DNA of 33,626 nt from Bacteroidota bacterium (lineage in GTDB: Bacteria > Bacteroidota > Bacteroidia > Chitinophagales > Chitinophagaceae). The stretch covers positions 1 to 33,626 of the forward strand of contig JANXUL010000280.1 in the NCBI GenBank assembly GCA_025356235.1. Reading direction: 5' to 3'. Made by a program: the position numbers and the translations under genes. Every line of letters begins with the position of its first letter. Within the stretch, counting starts at the first letter, position 1. A model generated the notes under the pieces. That model was not told the origin of the DNA. It was given only the letters and a program-made list of their open reading frames with translations, and did not search any database. Positions 25,991-33,626 of this stretch are shown piece by piece.

Positions 25991-26068
25991 ACTCTGTTTT
26001 TTGTATTGCGTCAACTTCTTTCTACGGAGTTGATGGTTGATTTATTATTTCATCAAACTATCATTGTA

Positions 26069-28450
26069 ATGAAAATATTTTCATGTGTACTTGTATTTGT
26101 ATGTATTGTAACAGGTGTTTTTTCACAGGGAACTGTAAAAGGTAAGGTATATGATGCCAAAACAAAAATGCCGCTTTTGGGTGCAACAATAAACTTTGCC
26201 GGTAAAGGCGGAACCACAACCGATAAGACGGGTGTATTTACCGTTGATTGCAGCAAAGCAACATATATAACCATTTCATTCGTTGGATATGAGACAAAGA
26301 AGCAGGTTGTCAGAAATTGTACCGATGAGCTGAGCATTGCACTTACTCCTTCTGAACATAATTTAAATGATGTAGAAATAACGGCTACTTCTAATTTTAA
26401 TAAATCAATTTTATTTCAACCGGTATCCATTACCAAATTAACGGAAACGGAGCTGAAAAGAAGTACTGGTTTATTTCTCGATGATGCTGTGAATGCGAAT
26501 ATTCCCGGTGTAACCATGCAAAGGCGTGCGGTTGCCTCAGGCCAGCAATTCAATATTCGCGGCTATGGAAATGGCGTACGCGGCACCACTGGAATAAGCA
26601 GCAACTTTGATGGTCAAGGTTCCAAAGTATACCTCAATGGCATTCCGATAACAGATGCAGAAGGTATTACGCTGATGGATGATATAGATTTTGGTTCTGT
26701 AGGCAATGTAGAAGTTACCAAAGGTCCGGCCGGCACCATATATGGATTGGCTATTGCCGGTGTAGTGAACCTGAAAACGATCAGGCCGGAAAAAGGTAAA
26801 ACAACTGTTGGGCAGGATGTGCTGATTGGCAGTTATGACCTGCAACGGTACACCACCCATTTTCAAATGGCTACAGAGCATTCATCATTGCTGGTTAATT
26901 ATGGGCGTCAAAAAACAGATGGTTATATGAGTCATACAGCTTCGCGTAAAGACTTTGTAAATATTGCTGCAGAGTTTCAACCCAATGATAAACAAACCAT
27001 CAACGCGTATTTTGGTTACAGCAGCAGTTATGATGCAAGAGGCGGTGAATTAACCCTTGCCCAATATGCCAACTTTGATTACTCCGGAAACCCCGAGTAT
27101 ATTAAAAGAAATGGCCATTCTGAAATCATTAGTTTTCGGGCCGGGTTGAGCCATACCTATAATTTCAGTAACCATTTTTCAAATACCACTACCGTATTCG
27201 GTTCAGGGGTAAGTAATAATGCAAGCTCTGCAGGTGGATGGACGGATAAAACCCCGGTTAATTATGGACTTCGTTCTACCATTGATTTAAAATTTCCATT
27301 GAATAACGGGCTAAGCTTGAGTGGAATTGCCGGTATCGAGTCGCAACGACAGAATGCACAAATCATTGGTTATAATATGGTAGCCAATCCAACAGATGCC
27401 AATGCCTACTGGATGATCGGGGCGATGAGGAGTAACCAATCCACCATTACAGGAACCAGTTCTTTATTCACCGAATGGACATTAGCGATGCCGAATGATG
27501 TGTCTGTTACAGCAGGTATCGGTGTTAGTAATATGAGCATTGAATTGAATGATAAATTTTATGTAGCCACCAATACCAATCCAACCAAATTTGCTACAAA
27601 ATATAATGGCATGGTTTCACCACATATTGCCATCAATAAAGTCTTTAACAAACAGTTTTCCGTGTATGCATCTTATAGCAAAGGATATAAAGCACCGGTA
27701 AGTTCCTATTTCTTTATACCTACAACCGGAAAATTAAACACCGACCTGAAACCCGAAATAGGGAATCAATTTGAAATTGGTACAAAAGGTGCCTTGTTAA
27801 ATGATAAGCTTACATACCAGTTGGCTTTATTCAAAGGTACTTTCTCTGATAAGATGACAGCCATAGCGGTGCCCTTAAACGGATCAACCACCACTACGGC
27901 TTATACCTATGTAGCCAATGGCGGAAAGCAGGATGATAAAGGGATAGAACTATTGGTGAAGTATACTGCGTATGAATCGACTATAGGGTTCTTTAAAAAA
28001 ATTAGTCCATTCGCCAATCTTACTTATTCCGATTTTAAATATGTAGGGTTTGGTTATCAAACACTCAATGCAGCAAGAACAGCTGCAATAATTGCTGATT
28101 ATAGCGGAAATGCGGTTGCTGGGGTAGCACCATATACGGCCAACTTGGGGGTAGATGTGACCACGAACCCCGGACTGTACGGCAACCTTATCTATTCCTA
28201 TAAAGATGGCATGCCGATTACTTCAGATGGGGCCAATAAAACAAACAGTTATAGTTTGCTTAATGCTAAATTCGGTTTTCAGCGCAGTCTTTCAGCACAT
28301 TGCGATCTGGATATTTTTATCGGTGCCAATAACATTACCGGCACACAATATGCTTATATGGTTTTTGTAAACCAATTGCCCGATGCATATTTACCAGCAC
28401 CTTACAAGATCAATTATTTCGGTGGTATAAATTTTAAATATAATTTCTAA
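26069..28450 (+). CDS. TonB-dependent receptor, second of a tandem pair
   Basis: 793 residues from the ATG at 26069, chosen because it begins a signal peptide (MKIFSCVLVFVCIVTGVFSQ); an ATG-less upstream extension of 21 codons has no signal features. Carboxypeptidase-regulatory-like domain (about 23-105, GKVYDAKTKMPLLGATINF), then the plug with SNFDGQGSKVYLNGIPITDA and GNVEVTKGPAGTIYGLAIAG, and a barrel ending in NFKYNF. YASYSKGYKAPVSSYFFIP resembles the FRAP-box region of haem/siderophore receptors. It shares plug layout and the DDIDF and TDA(D/E)G segments with the receptor at 23060, so the two arose by duplication. It is followed by the haem-binding lipoprotein gene after a hairpin of 53 bases. 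Confidence 0.9.
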   Translation: MKIFSCVLVFVCIVTGVFSQGTVKGKVYDAKTKMPLLGATINFAGKGGTTTDKTGVFTVDCSKATYITISFVGYETKKQVVRNCTDELSIALTPSEHNLNDVEITATSNFNKSILFQPVSITKLTETELKRSTGLFLDDAVNANIPGVTMQRRAVASGQQFNIRGYGNGVRGTTGISSNFDGQGSKVYLNGIPITDAEGITLMDDIDFGSVGNVEVTKGPAGTIYGLAIAGVVNLKTIRPEKGKTTVGQDVLIGSYDLQRYTTHFQMATEHSSLLVNYGRQKTDGYMSHTASRKDFVNIAAEFQPNDKQTINAYFGYSSSYDARGGELTLAQYANFDYSGNPEYIKRNGHSEIISFRAGLSHTYNFSNHFSNTTTVFGSGVSNNASSAGGWTDKTPVNYGLRSTIDLKFPLNNGLSLSGIAGIESQRQNAQIIGYNMVANPTDANAYWMIGAMRSNQSTITGTSSLFTEWTLAMPNDVSVTAGIGVSNMSIELNDKFYVATNTNPTKFATKYNGMVSPHIAINKVFNKQFSVYASYSKGYKAPVSSYFFIPTTGKLNTDLKPEIGNQFEIGTKGALLNDKLTYQLALFKGTFSDKMTAIAVPLNGSTTTTAYTYVANGGKQDDKGIELLVKYTAYESTIGFFKKISPFANLTYSDFKYVGFGYQTLNAARTAAIIADYSGNAVAGVAPYTANLGVDVTTNPGLYGNLIYSYKDGMPITSDGANKTNSYSLLNAKFGFQRSLSAHCDLDIFIGANNITGTQYAYMVFVNQLPDAYLPAPYKINYFGGINFKYNF

Positions 28451-28451
28451 T

Positions 28452-28490
28452 AAATAAAGAGGTGGTTCTAAAAAGGCTATCTCTTTATTT
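28452..28490 (+). other. Intercistronic hairpin before the HmuT-like gene
   Basis: AAATAAAGAG (28452-28461) pairs perfectly with CTCTTTATTT (28481-28490) across 19 bases. It falls directly between the receptor stop and the lipoprotein start (28504). The following bases are A, not U, so it is not a classic terminator; partial read-through or mRNA processing is more likely, which could make the receptor more abundant than the ABC parts. Confidence 0.45.
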
Positions 28491-28503
28491 AAAAAAATGA
28501 ACT

Positions 28504-29391
28504 ATGAAAAGGACAATGATTCTGTTGGGAATTGGTTTATCTTTTTTAAGCTGTGCGCGTTTTGGAAAAAAAGAAACAGATGTAAAAAAAGATATCCGGG
28601 TAGTTTGTATTTCAAAACACCTGACGGAAATGATGTTTGCGCTGGGTAAAGGCCACGATATAGTAGCGTGCGACCTCACCAGCACATTTCCAGATAGTGC
28701 CAAACTGTTGCCTACAGTAGGTTACCACAGGGCCTTGAATGCGGAAGGAATTATTTCCATGAAACCGGACCTTGTTATTCATAGCAATGATATAGGCCCG
28801 GCCAATGTGATTCCGCAATTGGAAAAAGTAGGACTAACGATAAAGATATTTGATGCTGCAAATACATACGATAGCGCCAAACTGGTTTTACTGGAGCTTG
28901 GTAAATTTTTCGGAGCTGAATCAAAAGCTGATTCCATTATTAATAAAATGGATAATGATATGGGAAGGGTAAAGTCATTTAAGAAATTATTGAAAGACAC
29001 GCCAACAGTTATGATCATCCACTATGGGCAGGCGAATAATAATTTCTTTGTCATGAGTGGCCGTAACGGTGCAGGCGATAAAATGATCAAATCTGCCGGG
29101 GGAAAGACAGCTGTTTACGATGCGAAAGGGGCCCGCCAAATCAGTGCCGAAGCAGTTGCAGTCGCTAACCCGGATATTATTATTGCTACTAATTTCGGGT
29201 TCGATAAAATGGGCGGCACGATTGAAAAATTTAAAACAGTACCCGGTGTTGGTTTAACGAGTGCCGCAAAAAATAACAGAATCTATCGCTTTGAAGAGCA
29301 TGACCTGGTTTATTTTGGCCCTCGTACAGGTGAGAATGTGATGAAATTGATGAACCTTATCCATCCCGAAATAAATGTTGCGAACAAATAA
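28504..29391 (+). CDS. hmuT: Haem/hemin ABC transporter substrate-binding lipoprotein (HmuT-like)
   Basis: 295 residues. Lipoprotein signal MKRTMILLGIGLSFLSC with the lipid-modified Cys17. The body is a periplasmic-binding fold of the helical-backbone type (cluster A-II). HmuT-like segments: TSTFPDSAKLLPTVGYHRALNAEGIISMKPDLVI, where Tyr74 aligns with a haem-ligand tyrosine in HmuT, and MSGRNGAGDKMIKSAGG. These distinguish it from BtuF or siderophore-binding relatives, although those remain possible. It binds the ligand in the periplasm and delivers it to the permease. It overlaps the permease gene by 17 bases. Confidence 0.85.
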   Translation: MKRTMILLGIGLSFLSCARFGKKETDVKKDIRVVCISKHLTEMMFALGKGHDIVACDLTSTFPDSAKLLPTVGYHRALNAEGIISMKPDLVIHSNDIGPANVIPQLEKVGLTIKIFDAANTYDSAKLVLLELGKFFGAESKADSIINKMDNDMGRVKSFKKLLKDTPTVMIIHYGQANNNFFVMSGRNGAGDKMIKSAGGKTAVYDAKGARQISAEAVAVANPDIIIATNFGFDKMGGTIEKFKTVPGVGLTSAAKNNRIYRFEEHDLVYFGPRTGENVMKLMNLIHPEINVANK

Positions 29392-30427
29392 ATTTTTCTT
29401 CCCGGTATTAATTATCCTGCTGCTGGTAGCCTTTCTAACAGCCATCGCATTTGGTGCGGTATCTATTACTGTGGCTGATATGTTTGCGGCTGTTAATCAT
29501 TGGGCACAGGGTAAAAGCCCTTCAACCATTTATGAAGGGGTATTCTTGCAGATCCGGTTGCCGCGTGTATTGTTATGCATGATTACCGGCGCGGTGTTAG
29601 CAGTTTCGGGTGTGTTAATGCAAGGATTGTTCAGGAACCCGATAGTAGAACCGGGATTAATAGGTACCAGTGCGGGTGCAGCTTTTGGTGCCTCTGTTGT
29701 TTTTGTTTTATCTGCAGGCATGGGTAAAAACATACAACAATTAGCCGGGCCTTTGCTGGTGCCGCTGTTTGCATTTGCCGGCGGTTTACTCGCAACCTAT
29801 ACTGTATATATGTTGGCCAAAGGAAATAAACGGATGGATGTAACCACCTTATTATTAATTGGTATTGCTGTGAACGCAGTTGGGTTAAGTGGTACTGGTT
29901 TTATGAGTTATATAGCCCGCGACCCACAGGCGAGAAGCATCACTTTTTGGAACCTCGGTACATTTTCCGGCGCCACCTGGATGCAGGTTGGGATAACCGG
30001 TATAACAGCTATCCTTGTTTTTATCCTGGCTATTAGGTACGCCAAACAATTAAATACTTTGGTATTGGGTGAGGAAGAAGCCAGGTATGCAGGTGTTGAT
30101 ACAGAGAAATTAAAAAGAAAGATCATGTTGTACAATACTGCCATGGTATCGGTAGCTACTGCATTTGTAGGTGTGATTAGTTTTATGGGATTGATCGTGC
30201 CACATGTTATGCGGTTATTAATTGGCAGTGATAATAAAAAACTATTACCCGCCTCAATGATAGCCGGGGCTGTTTTATTAACGCTGGCCGATATGGGTGC
30301 ACGGTTATTACTTGCCCCCGCAGAAATACCCATTGGAATTATTACATCATTAGTGGGCGCCCCCGTTTTTATTATCCTGCTAAAACGCACTAACATGCTC
30401 AATACAAAAGGAGGTGGGCGTGATTGA
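29375..30427 (+). CDS. hmuU: FecCD-type permease of the haem ABC transporter (HmuU-like)
   Basis: 350 residues, about ten membrane helices, FecCD/BtuC family. Recognisable segments: RLPRVLLCMITGAVLAVSGVLMQGLFRNPIVEPGLIGTSAGAA (about 55-97), and the ATPase-coupling region VGVISFMGLIVPHVMRLLIG. It forms the inner-membrane channel driven by the neighbouring ATPase. Overlap with the lipoprotein gene (17 bases) and with the ATPase gene (8 bases) shows translational coupling. Haem as substrate is inferred from the binding protein, not from this subunit. Confidence 0.9.
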   Translation: MLRTNKFFFPVLIILLLVAFLTAIAFGAVSITVADMFAAVNHWAQGKSPSTIYEGVFLQIRLPRVLLCMITGAVLAVSGVLMQGLFRNPIVEPGLIGTSAGAAFGASVVFVLSAGMGKNIQQLAGPLLVPLFAFAGGLLATYTVYMLAKGNKRMDVTTLLLIGIAVNAVGLSGTGFMSYIARDPQARSITFWNLGTFSGATWMQVGITGITAILVFILAIRYAKQLNTLVLGEEEARYAGVDTEKLKRKIMLYNTAMVSVATAFVGVISFMGLIVPHVMRLLIGSDNKKLLPASMIAGAVLLTLADMGARLLLAPAEIPIGIITSLVGAPVFIILLKRTNMLNTKGGGRD

Positions 30428-31199
30428 TGTGCAAAATGTTTCATTAATAATGGGTAAATCTTTTTTAGTAAAAGAAGTATCACTTATGATCCGGGCAGGT
30501 GAGTTTGTGGTAATCATGGGCCCCAACGGAGCCGGCAAATCAACGTTGTTAAAAATGATGTCTGGTACAATGCTCCCAACTACAGGAAATATTTTTTTTA
30601 AAGGAGAAAAACTATCCGGATATAAAACAGAAGTATTGGCTAGGCACAGAGCTGTCGTTTCACAACACTACCATATCAGCTTCCCTTTGTCTGTGAGGGA
30701 AATGGTAATGATGGGGCGATATCCTTATTTCAAAAACCATCCGCTTGCCATGGATGAAGTGATAGTGGATGAGCAGATGGATAAAATGGAAATCTCGCAT
30801 CTCCAAGACCGCAATTACCATACACTTTCCGGCGGTGAAGCACAGAAAGTGCACATGAGCCGTGTATTGGCCCAGATAGGAGATACATCAGTTACGCAAC
30901 AAAAATTATTATTACTTGATGAACCCGTTTCGCACCTGGATATAAAATACCAGCACCAGTTATTACAGGAAGCAAAATTACTTTGTCATAAGCAGGTAGC
31001 GGTAGCAGCAGTATTACATGATGTAAACCTGGCCCTGAAATATGCCGATAAAATATTTTTTATGAAAGGAGGGCATATTATCCGAACACTTTCTAAAAAT
31101 GAGCATATTACTGCCCAAATACTGAAAGAAGTATTCGATATTAATGCTGCTATTTTCGATATGCCAGATGGGCAGGGAAAATTTGTTTCTTATTATTGA
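30420..31199 (+). CDS. hmuV: Haem ABC transporter ATP-binding protein (HmuV-like), GTG start
   Basis: 259 residues from GTG 30420, which begins M-I-D-V-Q-N-V as in related ATPases. It has a Shine-Dalgarno-like AGGAGG at 30409-30414, unusual in this phylum. GTG at 30414 is an alternative two codons upstream. Walker A GPNGAGKST (34-42), Q-loop VVSQHY, signature LSGGEAQKV, Walker B LLLLDEP, and a downstream switch His in VLHDVNLALKYAD. It powers import through the FecCD permease. It ends 30 bases from the convergent purC, with a small inverted repeat between them. Confidence 0.92.
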   Translation: MIDVQNVSLIMGKSFLVKEVSLMIRAGEFVVIMGPNGAGKSTLLKMMSGTMLPTTGNIFFKGEKLSGYKTEVLARHRAVVSQHYHISFPLSVREMVMMGRYPYFKNHPLAMDEVIVDEQMDKMEISHLQDRNYHTLSGGEAQKVHMSRVLAQIGDTSVTQQKLLLLDEPVSHLDIKYQHQLLQEAKLLCHKQVAVAAVLHDVNLALKYADKIFFMKGGHIIRTLSKNEHITAQILKEVFDINAAIFDMPDGQGKFVSYY

Positions 31200-31224
31200 T
31201 TTGGATGGATGATCAAAATCCAAA
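31200..31224. terminator. Small inverted repeat between convergent hmuV and purC
   Basis: TTTGGAT (31200-31206) pairs with ATCCAAA (31218-31224), an 11-base loop, in the 30-base gap between two convergent genes. It could act as a weak bidirectional terminator; the stem is short and the call is tentative. Confidence 0.35.
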
Positions 31225-31229
31225 ATTAA

Positions 31230-32162
31230 TCAAACCGCTTTCAATCTCACTAATGCCTCATTCACTTTCTTGTCAATAACTGTATCATCTAATATCTCCG
31301 GTATAAAAGGATTTCCGGTAACTTTTTCAAACAGTTCAATATATCTTTTACTGATCGTTTCAATCCATTCGTCCGACATTTCCGGAACTACCTGCCCTTC
31401 TTTGCCCATAAAATTATTGGCGATCAGCCATTCCCTTACAAATTCTTTGCTCAATTGTTTTTGTTTCTCACCACTTGCCTGCCTTTGTTCAAAACCGTCT
31501 GCATAAAAATACCTGGATGAATCCGGCGTATGCACTTCGTCCATCAAATAAATCGTATCGCCAATCTTACCAAATTCATATTTTGTATCTGCCAGAATCA
31601 ATCCCTGCTTAGCAGCAATTTCTTTACCCCGGGCAAATAAACTACGTGTATATTTTTCCAGTATTTTCCAGTCAGATTCAGTAGCCAGCCCTTTGGCAAT
31701 AATTTCTTCTTTGGAAATGTCTTCATCGTGCCCCTCTTCGGCTTTGGTGGAAGGGGTGATAATGGGGGAAGGGAAAAAATCATTTTCATGTAAACCTTCC
31801 GGTAAACCTACCCCGCATAGCTCTCTTTTGCCGCTGTTGTAAGTTCTCCAGGCATGGCCCACCAGATTACCCCGCACAACCATTTCTATTCTAAACGGTA
31901 TGCAACGTTTTCCGATAGATACATTCGACGCAGGCACATCTATAAGCCAGTTAGGACAAATATTCCGGGTAGCTTCCAGCATAAAAGCAGCTATTTGGTT
32001 GAGAACCTGCCCTTTAAAGGGAATAGGCCGGGGCAAAATTACGTCAAAAGCAGAAATCCGGTTACTGGCAATCATTACTAGCCAATCATCTTTTATGCTG
32101 TAAACATCTCTTACTTTACCGTGGTATAGCTTAGTTTGCGAAGGAAATTGAAAGACTGCCAT
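31230..32162 (-). CDS. purC: Phosphoribosylaminoimidazole-succinocarboxamide synthase
   Basis: 310 residues, the longer SAICAR synthetase type. It joins aspartate to CAIR with ATP in purine synthesis. Motifs: KLYHGKVRDVY near the N-terminus (11-21), ASNRISAFDVILPRPIPFKG (32-51), MVVRGNLVGHAW, SPIITPSTKAEEGHDE, LILADTKYEFG and LMDEVHTPDSSRY, all typical and complete. Monocistronic and convergent with hmuV; promoter candidate at 32242-32271. Confidence 0.97.
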   Translation of the reverse strand: MAVFQFPSQTKLYHGKVRDVYSIKDDWLVMIASNRISAFDVILPRPIPFKGQVLNQIAAFMLEATRNICPNWLIDVPASNVSIGKRCIPFRIEMVVRGNLVGHAWRTYNSGKRELCGVGLPEGLHENDFFPSPIITPSTKAEEGHDEDISKEEIIAKGLATESDWKILEKYTRSLFARGKEIAAKQGLILADTKYEFGKIGDTIYLMDEVHTPDSSRYFYADGFEQRQASGEKQKQLSKEFVREWLIANNFMGKEGQVVPEMSDEWIETISKRYIELFEKVTGNPFIPEILDDTVIDKKVNEALVRLKAV

Positions 32163-32241
32163 CTCGTAAAATTAGATAGGACATTGATAAATAAGGGGTA
32201 ACACACATAATTTTTCTCAACACTCTGACGTTAGTTGTGGA

Positions 32242-32271
32242 CAAATTAAATTTTTATACAAAACTAACAAA
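32242..32271 (-). promoter_or_regulatory. Promoter candidate of purC
   Basis: Reverse strand TTAATTTG (32242-32249), one base off TAnnTTTG, with a -33 TTTG (32268-32271) 18 bases upstream. Transcription would start near 32235, about 70 bases before the purC ATG. Confidence 0.45.
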
Positions 32272-32309
32272 TGCTATTTTTATTAACAATTCATTTAAAA
32301 CTTGCTTAT

Positions 32310-33626
32310 ATGAGAAGATTCTTAACCCATTGCGGGTTGTTGGTCATGGGTACAGCTATGTGTGTATCGGTAATGGCCCAACAATCAACTACCGTCTCCG
32401 GTAGTGTTAAAAACGGTAAATCCAAAGAAGCAGTTTCGGCTGTATCCGTAACAATTAAAGGCGGTTCAGCAGGAACGTTTACCGATGACAAGGGTAACTT
32501 CAAATTTTCTACTGTTCAAAAATTGCCTTTCACACTTGTATTTTCTTCTGTGGGCTATGCGGCCAAGGAGGTGTCAGTAACCGGAAATAATGCTGTGGTG
32601 GATGTGGATCTTGCCACCTCATTTACTTTAGGTGATGAAGTAGTGGTGGCGGCTTCAAGGGTTCCGGAAAGGATTCTTGAGTCACCAGTATCCATCGAAA
32701 GAATTAGCTCCGCAGCTATTCGCAATACATCTGCGGTGAGTTATTATGATATGCTTACCAATTTGAAAGGGGTAGATGTAGTAGCAGCAAGTTTAACTTT
32801 CAAAAGTATCGGTACACGTGGTTTCAACAGCAGTGGTAATACCAGGTTAAACCAGATCGTGGATGGTATGGATAATCAGGCACCCGGCCTTAACTTTTCG
32901 GTGGGTAGCGTAATTGGTTTAACTGAACTGGATGTAGACAATATGGAATTACTGCCTGGTGCCTCATCAGCATTATACGGCTCGGGTGGAATGAATGGTA
33001 CTTTACTTATCAATAGTAAGAACCCATTCAAATACCAGGGATTAAGTTTCCAGATCAAACAAGGTGTAAACCATGTTGACAGCAAACAACGCCCAAGGGC
33101 CTCTTATTTTGACTGGAGCGTACGTTGGGGTAAAAAACTCTCCGAAAAATTTGCCTATAAAATTAATGCCCAGTTTGTACAGGCGCAGGATTGGCTGGCT
33201 AATCAGACTGATAATTATAACCGTCCAGGCAATCAAACCATACCCGGTTCCAGAGAATCTGATCCAAATTATGATGGTGTGAATGTTTACGGTGATGAAA
33301 CTACCCAGAACCTCAGCTCCATATCAAGGTCTGTATTGGCAGGAATACCTGGCGCAGTAATAGGAGCTTCGAATGCTTTCTTAGCGGCAACACCGGGTGC
33401 TAAGCTTGCAAATCTGAATTCTTTTCTTACCGCTATAGGTGCGGGTGCTGTGGTAGCTGGAGGGGGATCTTACTTCTTATATGATAGAGGCCGTAACATC
33501 TTCCAAAATCAATCTGTCAGCAGAACCGGATGGGATGAAAAAAATGTAGTAGACCCAACAACTGTCAACTTTAAATTAACCGGTGGTTTGTATTATAAAT
33601 TAACTGATAACATTGAAGCTTCATTC
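32310..33626 (+). CDS. TonB-dependent receptor, N-terminal 439 codons (runs off window)
   Basis: The frame is open from the ATG at 32310 to the window end. Signal peptide MRRFLTHCGLLVMGTAMC to about SVMAQQ; a carboxypeptidase-regulatory-like domain (about 27-105); a plug starting at SRVPERILESPVSIERI, with YYDMLTNLKGVDVVAASLTF, NQIVDGMDNQAPGLNFSVG and the LLPGASSALYGSGGMNGTLLI turn; then the first barrel strands. An Ala/Gly-rich hydrophobic stretch (about 350-390, with AIGAGAVVAGGGSYFLYDRG) lies in what should be an extracellular loop. The plug differs from those of the two receptors at 23060 and 26069, so it is a separate lineage and not part of the haem cluster. Ligand unknown. Confidence 0.88.
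   Translation, partial: MRRFLTHCGLLVMGTAMCVSVMAQQSTTVSGSVKNGKSKEAVSAVSVTIKGGSAGTFTDDKGNFKFSTVQKLPFTLVFSSVGYAAKEVSVTGNNAVVDVDLATSFTLGDEVVVAASRVPERILESPVSIERISSAAIRNTSAVSYYDMLTNLKGVDVVAASLTFKSIGTRGFNSSGNTRLNQIVDGMDNQAPGLNFSVGSVIGLTELDVDNMELLPGASSALYGSGGMNGTLLINSKNPFKYQGLSFQIKQGVNHVDSKQRPRASYFDWSVRWGKKLSEKFAYKINAQFVQAQDWLANQTDNYNRPGNQTIPGSRESDPNYDGVNVYGDETTQNLSSISRSVLAGIPGAVIGASNAFLAATPGAKLANLNSFLTAIGAGAVVAGGGSYFLYDRGRNIFQNQSVSRTGWDEKNVVDPTTVNFKLTGGLYYKLTDNIEASF

Noticed and set aside
28452-28490. Rho-independent terminator before the HmuT-like gene
   Set aside because: The stem is followed by A residues rather than U, so it was listed only as an intercistronic hairpin.
29908-30483. 191-codon minus-strand open frame opposite the FecCD permease
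   Set aside because: Fully antisense to a well-supported permease and the start of its ATPase; composition reflects the complement of hydrophobic codons.

Overview
The window looks like chromosomal DNA from a member of the Bacteroidota, most likely the Chitinophagaceae or a close relative. This is inferred from content; no database search was run. The pointers are a mreB-mreC-mreD-mrdA-rodA cell-wall operon, three SusC/CirA-like TonB-dependent receptors with N-terminal carboxypeptidase-regulatory-like domains, a DUF5686 outer-membrane protein, a DUF1800/DUF1501 pair, promoter boxes of the TAnnTTTG type, and few Shine-Dalgarno sequences. No tRNA, rRNA, CRISPR array, transposase or phage gene was seen, and no gene-free stretch exceeds about 270 bases.

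Left part (1-9488, all minus strand): the start of an MBL-fold hydrolase; then rodA, mrdA (PBP2), mreD, mreC and mreB, transcribed mreB-first and building the elongation machinery; then purD; then a POT-family peptide transporter. Middle (9656-22967, all plus strand): an OPT-family oligopeptide transporter divergent from the POT gene; an exported DUF1800/DUF1501 pair with a hairpin between them; a 229-residue unknown preceded by five 11-bp direct repeats; a penicillin-acylase-type amidase with a small four-helix membrane protein; a DUF5686 protein; and the tRNA-modifying rhodanese TrhO. Right part (23060-33626): a likely haem-uptake locus (TonB receptor, small membrane-anchored protein, second TonB receptor, HmuT-like lipoprotein, FecCD-type permease, ATPase), then convergent purC, then the first 439 codons of a third TonB receptor that runs off the window.

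The main non-coding signal is a set of intergenic inverted repeats whose arms are tandem degenerate heptamers of the form STGRRTR (for example GTGAGTG, GTGAATA, CTGGATA). Copies lie between mreB and mreC, between purD and mreB, between the POT gene and purD (where the repeat supplies the POT gene's stop and last four codons), and after the DUF5686 gene. A different, AT-rich repeat with 9-10 bp spacing fills the divergent POT/OPT region. These elements probably act as terminators or mRNA-processing hairpins, or spread as a miniature repeat family. Two genes (mreC and the small protein at 25463) appear to start with TTG, and the haem ATPase with GTG.
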